Positions 55,133-63,482 of a stretch of DNA of 64,000 nucleotides are shown here, piece by piece. Under the pieces are notes generated by a model that saw only the letters and a program-made list of their open reading frames with translations, had not been told where the DNA came from and made no database searches. Source of the DNA: Paenibacillus sp. LHD-117. GTDB taxonomy: Bacteria > Bacillota > Bacilli > Paenibacillales > Paenibacillaceae. Within the stretch, counting starts at the first letter, position 1. Every line of letters starts with the position of its first letter. The position numbers were made by a program, and so were the translations under genes. The stretch is from the NCBI RefSeq assembly GCF_030929555.1, contig NZ_JAVFVT010000023.1, forward strand, positions 1 through 64,000, written 5' to 3'.

Positions 55133-56473
55133 ATGAACATTACGGTTATCGGCACCGGCTACGTCGGGCTCGTATCGGGTGTCTGCTATGCTGAGCTGGG
55201 GAATAAGGTCATCTGCGTCGACAAAGATTTTGGGAAGGTCGAAATGCTGCAGGCCGGCGAGATTCCGATCTATGAGCCGGGGCTCAAGGAATTGGCGGAC
55301 AAGAACCGTTCCGTTGGAAAGCTCGCATTCACGACCGATCTGACCGAAGCGGTGCGGCAATCGGACATTATCATTCTGGCCGTCGGAACGCCGCCGATGC
55401 CAAGCGGCGAGGCGAATATGGCCTATATCAATCAAGCCGCCCTTGATATCGCCGAAGCGATGAACGGCTACAAAATCATTGCCATCAAAAGCACCGTGCC
55501 AGTCGGCACGAACGAGCGGATCCGGGAGCTGATCCGCGCCCGCACCTCCGAGCCGTTCGACAGCATCTCGCTGCCGGAATTTCTGCGTGAAGGCTCGGCC
55601 ATCAAGGATACGATGAATCCGGATCGGATCGTCATCGGCGCCGATTCCGAAAGCGCGGCCGCCACGATGGTTCGGCTGCATCGGCCGCTGACGGAGCAAA
55701 TCGTCGTGACGGATATCCGCAGCTCGGAAATGATCAAATACGCATCCAATGCTTTTCTCGCAACGAAAATATCGTTCATCAACGAGATTGCGAACATTTG
55801 CGAGAAGGTAGGAGCGGATGTGACGAAGGTTGCGGACGGGATGGGCTACGATAAGCGGATCGGACAGTCGTTCCTCAGAGCCGGGATCGGCTATGGCGGC
55901 TCCTGCTTTCCGAAGGATACGAGAGCCCTTATCCAAATCGCCGGCAACGTCGATTACGAGTTCAAGCTGCTCCGCTCGGTCGTGGAAGTGAACCAGGATC
56001 AGCGGTTTAACGTGATCCGCAAGCTGGAGACGATCTTTAACGGCCAGCTGAGAGGCAAGACGGTCGCGATATGGGGGCTGTCCTTCAAGCCGAATACCGA
56101 TGACGTCCGCGATTCGCCTGCGCTAGAGATCATTCAATATTTGGTCGAGAACGGCGTCAAGGTAAAGGCTTACGATCCGATCGCGATGGATAACTTCAAG
56201 GCTTTATACGGCAAGGAAGGCGTCTCATGGTGCAGCCAGGCGCTCGATACGGCACAAGACGCGGACGCGCTTTGCCTGCTGACGGAATGGGATGTATTCG
56301 CGGAAGTCGATTTGAATCTGCTGCAATCCGTCATGAAGCAGGCCATTCTGATCGACGGACGTAACGTGTTCAAAGAGGAAGATTTGCTCGGGACCGCGTT
56401 CGTATATTATTCCGTCGGACGGCCGAGCCTGAATCAAGGCGTTAAGCAGCAAATTCCGGTCATGCAGTTGTAA
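55133..56473 (+). CDS. UDP-glucose 6-dehydrogenase
   Basis: A 446-residue nucleotide-sugar dehydrogenase: NAD-binding GTGYVGLVSG at the N-terminus, the catalytic Cys in GIGYGGSCFPKDT and the C-terminal WGLSFKPNTDDVRDSPA. The SCFPKD form favours UDP-glucose over GDP-mannose as substrate, giving UDP-glucuronate from the GalU product. ATG 55133 is chosen, 8 bp after GGAG; ATG 55127 is possible. The tyrosine kinase upstream often activates this enzyme type. Confidence 0.92.
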   Translation: MNITVIGTGYVGLVSGVCYAELGNKVICVDKDFGKVEMLQAGEIPIYEPGLKELADKNRSVGKLAFTTDLTEAVRQSDIIILAVGTPPMPSGEANMAYINQAALDIAEAMNGYKIIAIKSTVPVGTNERIRELIRARTSEPFDSISLPEFLREGSAIKDTMNPDRIVIGADSESAAATMVRLHRPLTEQIVVTDIRSSEMIKYASNAFLATKISFINEIANICEKVGADVTKVADGMGYDKRIGQSFLRAGIGYGGSCFPKDTRALIQIAGNVDYEFKLLRSVVEVNQDQRFNVIRKLETIFNGQLRGKTVAIWGLSFKPNTDDVRDSPALEIIQYLVENGVKVKAYDPIAMDNFKALYGKEGVSWCSQALDTAQDADALCLLTEWDVFAEVDLNLLQSVMKQAILIDGRNVFKEEDLLGTAFVYYSVGRPSLNQGVKQQIPVMQL

Positions 56474-56497
56474 TTCTAACGATAGCGGGGTTCTTAC

Positions 56498-57664
56498 ATG
56501 ATGAAAGCAGGGAAAATTGATTTAAGCGATATTTCGAATGAATTATCCTTTCTGTTATTCATTCTGCGCGAGGATTGGGAATGGGATGAGCATCGAATGC
56601 GAGAATACGCTTCAAAGACGAAGTGGGATTCCTTCCTACAATTCACTTTGCATCATCGCGTCTATCCTATCGTTTACTTGAAGCTAAGCCAAATCCGTTC
56701 ATCTTGTATTCCCGCCGATGTTATGGAGACGCTCCGCTACCATTACAACGCCAATATTTTGAAGATGATGCAGCTTACGAGAGAGATGAATACGATTTGC
56801 GGCAAATTAGAAAGCAGCGGCATACGTAGCCTGATATTGAAAGGCCCTGTACTGGCCGTTCAGCTTTACGGCGATATGGCGCATCGGACTTCCAAAGATT
56901 TGGATATTCTGCTCGATATCGAAGATGTGGAAAGCGCGGAGGAAGTGATGGCGCAGCTCGGATACGAAGCGGAGGAAAAGCCTACAGCCAAATCCAATTG
57001 GAAGACGAAGACGCATCATCTTTCGTTCAGGCACAAAGAGCATGCCGTACAAGTCGAAGTCCACTGGCGGTTAAATCCTTATTCCAGCGGCACGCATTCG
57101 TTCCATCAGCTGTGGGAACGCAAAAATACTGTTGAAGTCATGAATTTATCCTTTTATTGCTTAGGGAATGAAGACCTGCTCTACTATTTGGCCGATCACG
57201 GCGCCAGGCATGCCTGGTTTCGATTGCGCTGGCTAGTGGATATCGATCGGTTAATCCCTCAATTGAACAGTGACGAAATGCTTGTTTACTTTAGAGAGCA
57301 CGGCGGACAATCGTTGGCCGGACAGGCTTTCCTGCTCTCCGAGCAGCTGTTTGATTCGAAGATTCCTTCTTCCATGGGTCAGCTGACGAATAATAAGAAG
57401 ACGATCAGGCTGGCGAGAACGTCTTTGTTTTTTATGAAAAGAATCGTTAAATTAAACCCGGTTCCGGAAAAAAGCGTCGTATGGCCGTATTTCCGGTACA
57501 GTCTATCGCTAATGACAGGCAGGCAGCGAGCGAGGTATCTATTGAATTACTTAGAGCCTAACGGGAAAGACATGTCGCAGCTGCCGCTGTACAAGCCGCT
57601 TCATTTTCTCTATTTCCCGCTCCGGCCGTTTCTATGGTTTTGGAGGCATATTATAAATAATTAA
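56498..57664 (+). CDS. Nucleotidyltransferase family protein of the lasso cluster
   Basis: A 388-residue protein of the PF14907 nucleotidyltransferase type: LILKGPVLAVQLYGDMAHRTSKDLDILLD holds the GD..R..DLD(I/L) catalytic pattern at about residues 108-136. Such genes are regular members of Firmicute lasso clusters with a kinase, where the homologue is thought to decorate the phosphorylated peptide further. It is the first gene of the lasso operon, 24 bp after the dehydrogenase gene. The exact reaction is unknown here. Confidence 0.85.
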   Translation: MMKAGKIDLSDISNELSFLLFILREDWEWDEHRMREYASKTKWDSFLQFTLHHRVYPIVYLKLSQIRSSCIPADVMETLRYHYNANILKMMQLTREMNTICGKLESSGIRSLILKGPVLAVQLYGDMAHRTSKDLDILLDIEDVESAEEVMAQLGYEAEEKPTAKSNWKTKTHHLSFRHKEHAVQVEVHWRLNPYSSGTHSFHQLWERKNTVEVMNLSFYCLGNEDLLYYLADHGARHAWFRLRWLVDIDRLIPQLNSDEMLVYFREHGGQSLAGQAFLLSEQLFDSKIPSSMGQLTNNKKTIRLARTSLFFMKRIVKLNPVPEKSVVWPYFRYSLSLMTGRQRARYLLNYLEPNGKDMSQLPLYKPLHFLYFPLRPFLWFWRHIINN

Positions 57665-57696
57665 AATTTTATAAGGAAAATAGAGACATAAATTCA

Positions 57697-58680
57697 ATGG
57701 ACCGTTCGAATATTATAGATGAATTAGGAAAAGTAATGTTATCAGGTATGATAAATGAGGTGTTTGTGCTGAATGATTATCGATTATTTGGTTTGAACAT
57801 TAGGAGTATAATGGTTATTCCTGAAGCATTTGAAATAAACGGAATGCAAAACGTTGATGTTGAAATCGAGTTGAATCCGCCGCAGGACAATATCCGGGAT
57901 TCATTCGAGGCGTCCAACTTCCGCGTCGATAACGGCCGATTTCTGTTTCATGTACCCGAAACGGCCGTTTACAGCGTCGCGGACGGCACCCATATTGCGT
58001 TAACCCCGTATCCGGCAGCGGACGAGGCGAAGATTCGGCTGTTCTTGCTCGGAACTTGCATGGGGGTACTGCTCGTGCAGAGAGGAATATTGCCGCTGCA
58101 CGGGAGCGCCGTCGTTATTGACGGGAAGGTTTACGCCATCGTAGGGGAATCGGGCGCGGGCAAATCGACTCTTGCCGCGGCGTTCGCTCGCGCGGGATAT
58201 CCGTTAATGACGGATGACGTTATCGCGGTCGCCTTAACCGACGATGCGGCGCTCGTCCATTCGTCCTATCCGCAGCAGAAGCTGTGGGAGGAAAGCATCG
58301 AGCAGCTGGGCTTGCATGATCGCGACTATTCATCGATTTACCAAAGGGTTAACAAATACGCGGTGCCGATACGGTCCCGATTCTGCAGAGAGGCGCTCCC
58401 TCTCGCGGGGATCGTCGAGCTTGTCAAATCGGATGAACCGGAACCGTCAATACAAGCTTGCAATCGGCTGGAAGGGCTTCATGCGCTCTACGTGCATACG
58501 TACCGGAATTCCCTGCTCCATCTGATGAATAGGCAGCAATGGCAATTCCAGTCGATTGCCCGGCTCGCTTCCGAGCTTCCGGTATACCGGCTCCGCCGCC
58601 CGGCAGACGGATTCTCCGCCTTTGACCTGGTGGATCAAATCATTCGTTTGACCAATAAAAGGGAGGTTGTTAGTTCATGA
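57697..58680 (+). CDS. HPr-kinase-like lasso peptide kinase (PadeK-type)
   Basis: A 327-residue protein. The C-terminal two-thirds carries HGSAVV (135-140), the P-loop GESGAGKST (150-158) and TDDVIAV (about 171-177), the core of HPr kinase/phosphorylase, but without the HPr-interaction parts. In paeninodin-type clusters this family phosphorylates the C-terminal Ser of the lasso precursor. The precursor here also ends in Ser. The last 4 bp overlap the B1 gene. The N-terminal DNA is AT-richer than its surroundings. Confidence 0.88.
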   Translation: MDRSNIIDELGKVMLSGMINEVFVLNDYRLFGLNIRSIMVIPEAFEINGMQNVDVEIELNPPQDNIRDSFEASNFRVDNGRFLFHVPETAVYSVADGTHIALTPYPAADEAKIRLFLLGTCMGVLLVQRGILPLHGSAVVIDGKVYAIVGESGAGKSTLAAAFARAGYPLMTDDVIAVALTDDAALVHSSYPQQKLWEESIEQLGLHDRDYSSIYQRVNKYAVPIRSRFCREALPLAGIVELVKSDEPEPSIQACNRLEGLHALYVHTYRNSLLHLMNRQQWQFQSIARLASELPVYRLRRPADGFSAFDLVDQIIRLTNKREVVSS

Positions 58681-58970
58681 GCGTCGATATGATTGCCTTA
58701 AGCGGGCTTGTCGTCCAGTCGGAAGGCTACCTCGTAAGCGAAATGAACGGCGAGAAGGTCATGCTGAGCATCGAGAACGGCAAGTATTACAACTTGGGCC
58801 AGATCGGGGGGCGGGTATGGGAGCTGATCGAGTCCCCGGCGTCCATTCAAGACGTGGTGGATCGATTAGTGACCGAGTACGTCATCGAACCCGAAGACTG
58901 CCAGCGGCAAGTTCGCCGATTCCTGCAGCAGCTGAAAGCCGAAGGACTCGTCCAAGTCGGTAAGGAATAA
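58677..58970 (+). CDS. Lasso peptide B1 protein (PqqD-like RRE)
   Basis: A 97-residue PqqD-family RiPP recognition element, with the usual pattern GEKVMLSIENGKYYNLGQIGGRVWELIE (residues about 25-52) and a C-terminal helix pair. It binds the leader peptide and brings it to the B2 protease and C synthetase. Overlaps the kinase and B2 genes at both ends, so all are coupled. Confidence 0.93.
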   Translation: MSVDMIALSGLVVQSEGYLVSEMNGEKVMLSIENGKYYNLGQIGGRVWELIESPASIQDVVDRLVTEYVIEPEDCQRQVRRFLQQLKAEGLVQVGKE

Positions 58971-59461
58971 TGAACTTCTTCAGAAGAGCGGCGAGAAAAG
59001 CAAAACGATTTGCGGCTTATCCCGCGGATTTGAAGCGGATGTACGCGGAGGCTTACTTATACCTGGCTTGGGCGAGGGTGCTTAAGCTGCTTCCGTTCGC
59101 CAAGGTGGCGCCGTCGCTTGGCACGCACAAGAGGGAGACCTCCTATGCGAGCACGACGGAGCAGGATCTGCTGCAGCGCAAGGTAGCCAAAGCTGTTCAT
59201 GCGATGAGCCGCGTCACCTGGTGGGAAAGCCAGTGCATGGTCAAAGCCGTCGCGGCGATGAAGATGCTGCGGCGAAGAGGAATCGCGAGCACGCTCTATC
59301 TGGGCAGCGGCAGGGACGATGGCGGCAAGATGATCGCGCATGCCTGGCTGCGCAGCGGGTCGTATTATGTAACCGGCAATGAGAGGCTGGAGAGATTTGC
59401 CGTCGTTGCCGTGTTCGGGAATGAAATAGAAGCTGCGGCGTTGTCGCGAGTGGAGCGGTAA
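58970..59461 (+). CDS. Lasso peptide B2 leader peptidase (transglutaminase-like)
   Basis: A 163-residue transglutaminase-like cysteine protease. The catalytic Cys89 (WWESQCMVKA) and His124 (IAHAWLR) are present. The third residue, usually Asp about 12 positions after the His, is not evident (VTGN occurs there). It should cut the precursor between Met20 and Ala21. Start touches the B1 stop. Confidence 0.92.
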   Translation: MNFFRRAARKAKRFAAYPADLKRMYAEAYLYLAWARVLKLLPFAKVAPSLGTHKRETSYASTTEQDLLQRKVAKAVHAMSRVTWWESQCMVKAVAAMKMLRRRGIASTLYLGSGRDDGGKMIAHAWLRSGSYYVTGNERLERFAVVAVFGNEIEAAALSRVER

Positions 59462-59482
59462 CCCGCGCTAGGAGTATGCCAT

Positions 59483-61288
59483 ATGAGGGATTTACTCTAT
59501 TTTTTACGAAAAATGCAACGGGACTCCGGATTCCGTCTGTACCTCAATATGTTCACGACATTCGTGATCAGCTGTCTGGACGGCATCGGCATTTATCTGA
59601 TCGTCCCCATGCTCAGCATCATTGGCGTGTTTCAAATGAATCTGGATGACGTGCCGCTCGTTTCGACTTTGTTCGAACTCGTCGACTCCTGGTCGATCGA
59701 GCCCACCTTGCCGGTCGTGCTCGCGATATACGTATTGATCGTAGGGGGACAAGCCTTGCTGCAGCGGAGCCAGATGGTGCTGGGTTCCCGCATCCTGCAG
59801 TCCTACGTCCGTTCTCTTCGGTCGGAGACGTATCGGGGGCTGCTCCTGGCGAAATGGGAGTTCTTCCTCCGCAAGCGCAAGTCGGATTTCCATCATGTCA
59901 TGGTGAACGAGCTCGGACGGGTCAGTTATGGCACTTCGCTCTTCCTGCAGATGGTCACGGGCATCATCTTTACGGTTATTCAAATCGGTCTGGCCTTCTG
60001 GCTGTCTCCGCTGCTAACGGCCGTCGTGCTTGCGAGCGGCGGCATGCTCGCCCTGTTCTCCCGCAGGTTCGTCAAGAAGGCGGGGCATATCGGGGATCAG
60101 ACATCGGAGCTGTCGCAGAACTATTTTGCGGGAATCAACGATCATTTTGGCGGCATCAAGGATATCAAGAGCAACAGGCTGGAACGCTCGCATATCCAGT
60201 GGTTCAACGGCATGAGCAGGCAGCTGGAGAGCAACGTCGTCCAATTGGTGCGCGTCAATTCGCTGTCCCAGTTCATCTACCGGATCTCATCCATCACGCT
60301 TATTGCCGCGTTAGTCTATTTGGCTCTGGAAGTGTTCCGCACGCCGGCCGAACAGCTCATTCTGGTCGTGCTCATCTTCTCGCGGCTATGGCCGAGGTTT
60401 ATCGGCATTCAGTCGAATTTCGAACAGCTCGCGACCAATCTGCCCGCCTTCAGAGCGATGCGCAAGCTGCATCAGGAGATTGAGCAGGAGAAGGAGCTCA
60501 CGTTGTTGGAATCGCCGGACGGGGTACAGCCGTTTCGATTGCAGGACGGAATCGAATGCAGGCAAGTCCATTACCGGTACGAACCGAAAGAGCCGGCTTT
60601 CGCTTTGCGCGACATTAACGTCCGCATTCCCGTGAATCGCATGACGGCAATCGTCGGTTCGTCCGGCGCGGGGAAGAGCACGCTGGTCGATATGCTCATG
60701 GGGCTTATAGGGCCGGAGCGAGGACAAGTCCTGATCGACGGCGTTACGCTGCGGGAGGAGAAGCAGCTTCTCGCGCTGCGGGGCTCGATCGGCTACGTGG
60801 CGCAGGAACCCTTTCTCTTCCATGCGAGCATTCGGGATAACTTGAAGCTGGTAGACCCTGACGCCGAGGACGCCGAGCTGTGGAATGCGTTGGAATTTTC
60901 GGCATCCGACGAATTCGTGCGCATGCTGCCGCAAGGCTTGGATACGGTCATCGGCGATCGGGGCATTCGGTTGTCCGGGGGAGAGAGACAGCGGATCGTA
61001 CTCGCAAGAGCGATATTGAAACGTCCGTCCATTCTTGTGCTGGACGAAGCGACCAGCGCGCTGGACAGCGAGAACGAGAGGCGAATTCAAGAAGCGCTTG
61101 AACGGCTTAAGGGCAGCATGACGATAATCGTCATTGCCCACCGCTTGTCGACCATCCGGAATGCGGATCAGGTCATTGTCATCGAGCAGGGCGAGGTTAT
61201 TCAGCAAGGCGGCTACAAGCAGCTGTCTCAAGAAGCCAAAGGCAAGTTCAAGCAGCTGCTGAGCTATCAATCGGGCATGAACGGTTAA
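59483..61288 (+). CDS. Lasso peptide ABC exporter (D protein)
   Basis: A 601-residue exporter with six membrane helices in the first 320 residues and a nucleotide-binding domain: Walker A (GSSGAGKST), signature (LSGGERQR), Walker B with Glu (ILVLDEATSALD) and H-loop (IIAHRLS). It likely exports the mature lasso peptide and gives immunity. It sits between B2 and C. Confidence 0.92.
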   Translation: MRDLLYFLRKMQRDSGFRLYLNMFTTFVISCLDGIGIYLIVPMLSIIGVFQMNLDDVPLVSTLFELVDSWSIEPTLPVVLAIYVLIVGGQALLQRSQMVLGSRILQSYVRSLRSETYRGLLLAKWEFFLRKRKSDFHHVMVNELGRVSYGTSLFLQMVTGIIFTVIQIGLAFWLSPLLTAVVLASGGMLALFSRRFVKKAGHIGDQTSELSQNYFAGINDHFGGIKDIKSNRLERSHIQWFNGMSRQLESNVVQLVRVNSLSQFIYRISSITLIAALVYLALEVFRTPAEQLILVVLIFSRLWPRFIGIQSNFEQLATNLPAFRAMRKLHQEIEQEKELTLLESPDGVQPFRLQDGIECRQVHYRYEPKEPAFALRDINVRIPVNRMTAIVGSSGAGKSTLVDMLMGLIGPERGQVLIDGVTLREEKQLLALRGSIGYVAQEPFLFHASIRDNLKLVDPDAEDAELWNALEFSASDEFVRMLPQGLDTVIGDRGIRLSGGERQRIVLARAILKRPSILVLDEATSALDSENERRIQEALERLKGSMTIIVIAHRLSTIRNADQVIVIEQGEVIQQGGYKQLSQEAKGKFKQLLSYQSGMNG

Positions 61289-61301
61289 GGGGTGAGATTG
61301 C

Positions 61302-63224
61302 ATGAGCGTTATTGCCGGAGTTATCCAATTCGATAGACCTCTGCAACCATCCGATGGTACTGCGGATTTCATGGAAGCCGTCCGGCGTTTTCCCGGAAAT
61401 GCTTTCGAGACATGGGAAGAGAGTACGGCTCTATTCGGCTGCCAGTCGCAATGGATAACGCCGGAATCGGTTCATGAACGGCTTCCCTTCCGGCACGGGC
61501 AATCCGGGCTGGTCATTACCGCCGATGCGATCATTGACAATCGCGGGCAATTGTTCGAGCAGCTCGGGATCGGTTGCGACAGAAAAAACGGCCTAACGGA
61601 CAGCGAACTCATTTTGCTCGCTTATCTCAAATGGGGTTCGGAGACGCCGAATTATTTGATAGGAGACTTCGCCTTCGCGATATGGGATGAGAGCAGAAGG
61701 CTGCTATTCGGCGCAAGAGATCAGCTGGGCAGCAGGACGCTGTATTATCATCGCGGTCGGAATCGGTTTTCGTTCTGCAGCGTCATCCATCCGCTGTTCT
61801 CCCTGGCAGGAATCGACAAGCGTTTAGGGGAGGAGCGATTTGCCGAATTTTTGGCGATACCGACGCTATTGGACGCCGTCGATGTTCACACGACTTACTT
61901 CGCGGATATTTATCAGCTGCCGCCGGCGCACTCGTTTACTTTGCAAGAGGGGAAGCTTACGGTTGCCAAGTACGGTTCCCTAATGCCGGAACGGAGGCTG
62001 ATCTTGGGCTCCGATGACGAATATGTGGAAGCGTTCAAGGACATTTTCCAGCAATCGATCCGCGCCAGACTTCGCACCTTCAAGCAGGTGGGCGTCACGC
62101 TGAGCGGAGGACTCGACTCCGGATCGGTGTCGGCGTTCGCGGCGGGCATGCTCGCGGGAGAAGGCAAGAGCCTGCAGGCGTACAGCTATATTCCCGAGCG
62201 CGACTTCATCGATTGGACGCCAAGAAGCATGTTCGCGGACGAAAGTCCGTACATTCAGTCCGTCGTCGACCATGTCGGAAATATGAACGCCAATTATTTG
62301 GATTTTCCTGGGATAAGCCCTTTTACCGAGATCGACGAATGGATGGACGGCCTGGAAGCGCCTTATAAGAATTTCGAAAACGCGTTCTGGGTGAAAGGCA
62401 TCCATGAAGAAGCGGCACGTCAAGGAATCGGCGTACTGCTCACGGGCGCCCGGGGAAATTACTCCATATCCTGGGGTTCCGCCGTCGGTTATTACAGTCT
62501 GCTGCTGAAGAGGCTCCAATGGCTTCAATTATACCGAGAAATTTCATTATACGGCAGACGGCTCGGTACCGGCCGGAAACGGATCGTCCGCGCCATCAGA
62601 CAGCAGGTATTTCCGGAGAAAGACGCTCCGTTTCAGCCTGGCGTGCCTCCCATTATAGAGCCCGAATTCGCAAGAAGCTCCGGCGTATTCGAGAAGCTGT
62701 CGCCGTACGATGTCGGCTTGCGGGAGTCCACGTACCGGATGCTGACGGAACGCGAGGATTATTTCGGCAATCAAGCAGTGTTGAACATGCAGGGCACCAT
62801 ATCGGCGAAGTCGTCGTATCGCCTTGGCATATGGGAGCGGGATGCGACCAGCGATATCCGCCTGATCCAATTTTGCTTGTCGCTCCCCGTAGAGCAATAT
62901 GTGAAAGACGGGTTCGGGCGCTCGCTTATCCGAAGAGCGACCGAACATCGTTTGCCGGACAAAGTGCGATTGAACCAACGTACGCGCGGCGTTCAAGGAA
63001 TGGATTGGGTACACCGGACCATCCCCCGGTGGCGGTCCATCGAGGAAGAGCTTCGCGCGCTGTGCGGAGACGAGCGGGCTGCCCGCTACTTGAACGTCGT
63101 GCAGGTGAAGGAATCGCTGGGCCAGGTAGGTCCGGACCTCGGTCCGGAGCAGGCCGACGATCCCCACTTGAAGCTGCTTATGCGAAGCTTGATTGCCTAT
63201 CGTTTTCTCAAACGATTGCAATAG
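61302..63224 (+). CDS. Lasso macrolactam synthetase (C protein, asparagine-synthetase-like)
   Basis: A 640-residue relative of asparagine synthetase B. The N-terminal glutaminase-like domain starts MSVIAGV and so lacks the catalytic Cys2, meaning it cannot use glutamine as a true AsnB would. The C-terminal domain has the ATP-binding LSGGLDSGS (about residues 267-275). It activates the ring Asp side chain as AMP ester and closes the macrolactam with the core N-terminus. The gene precedes the precursor by 29 bp. Confidence 0.93.
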   Translation: MSVIAGVIQFDRPLQPSDGTADFMEAVRRFPGNAFETWEESTALFGCQSQWITPESVHERLPFRHGQSGLVITADAIIDNRGQLFEQLGIGCDRKNGLTDSELILLAYLKWGSETPNYLIGDFAFAIWDESRRLLFGARDQLGSRTLYYHRGRNRFSFCSVIHPLFSLAGIDKRLGEERFAEFLAIPTLLDAVDVHTTYFADIYQLPPAHSFTLQEGKLTVAKYGSLMPERRLILGSDDEYVEAFKDIFQQSIRARLRTFKQVGVTLSGGLDSGSVSAFAAGMLAGEGKSLQAYSYIPERDFIDWTPRSMFADESPYIQSVVDHVGNMNANYLDFPGISPFTEIDEWMDGLEAPYKNFENAFWVKGIHEEAARQGIGVLLTGARGNYSISWGSAVGYYSLLLKRLQWLQLYREISLYGRRLGTGRKRIVRAIRQQVFPEKDAPFQPGVPPIIEPEFARSSGVFEKLSPYDVGLRESTYRMLTEREDYFGNQAVLNMQGTISAKSSYRLGIWERDATSDIRLIQFCLSLPVEQYVKDGFGRSLIRRATEHRLPDKVRLNQRTRGVQGMDWVHRTIPRWRSIEEELRALCGDERAARYLNVVQVKESLGQVGPDLGPEQADDPHLKLLMRSLIAYRFLKRLQ

Positions 63225-63253
63225 ATTACCGCGCTTGAAAGGAGGTGAAAGAA

Positions 63254-63391
63254 ATGGAGAAAAAACAATGGACTTCGCTTTCCCTGGAAGTGATGGAAGT
63301 ATCCAAGACGATGGCAGGCTTTGGCATCTCGAAAATGGACTTCACTTACGTTGACGGCAAGCTCGTCGACCTCGATCTGTACGATTCCTAG
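63254..63391 (+). CDS. Lasso peptide precursor (paeninodin-like)
   Basis: A 45-residue precursor behind a perfect AAAGGAGGTGA site (63238-63248). The leader is residues 1-20, with Thr19 at the penultimate position. The core begins at Ala21: AGFGISKMD makes the ring region, with Ala1 and Asp9 as macrolactam partners. The tail of 16 residues is acidic and ends LYDS. Paeninodin also starts with AG.G and ends YDS with a phosphorylated Ser, so the same is predicted here. Too short for usual gene calling; alternative cleavage before Gly22 would give an 8-residue ring but breaks the Thr(-2) rule. Confidence 0.9.
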   Translation: MEKKQWTSLSLEVMEVSKTMAGFGISKMDFTYVDGKLVDLDLYDS

Positions 63392-63416
63392 GATTCATCG
63401 TTTCTAAGCTCCGCGG

Positions 63417-63467
63417 AAAGCGCCGTAAAGGATCACAGCTTCGGCTGTGCCTTTACGGCGCTTTTTT
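63417..63467 (+). terminator. Terminator of the lasso operon
   Basis: Stem AAAGCGCCGTAAAGG / CCTTTACGGCGCTTT, with an inner CACAGC-TTCG-GCTGTG hairpin, followed by a T run. It lies 25 bp after the precursor stop. Confidence 0.93.
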
Positions 63468-63482
63468 GCCGTTTCGGCCAGG

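Noticed and set aside
57697-58680. Genuine HPr kinase/phosphorylase for carbon catabolite control
   Set aside because: It keeps the P-loop core but lacks the normal hprK context and is embedded in the lasso operon, matching the PadeK type.
61302-63224. Asparagine biosynthesis gene (asnB)
   Set aside because: The protein lacks the N-terminal Cys needed for glutaminase activity and sits between the lasso exporter and precursor genes, so a macrolactam synthetase is far more likely.
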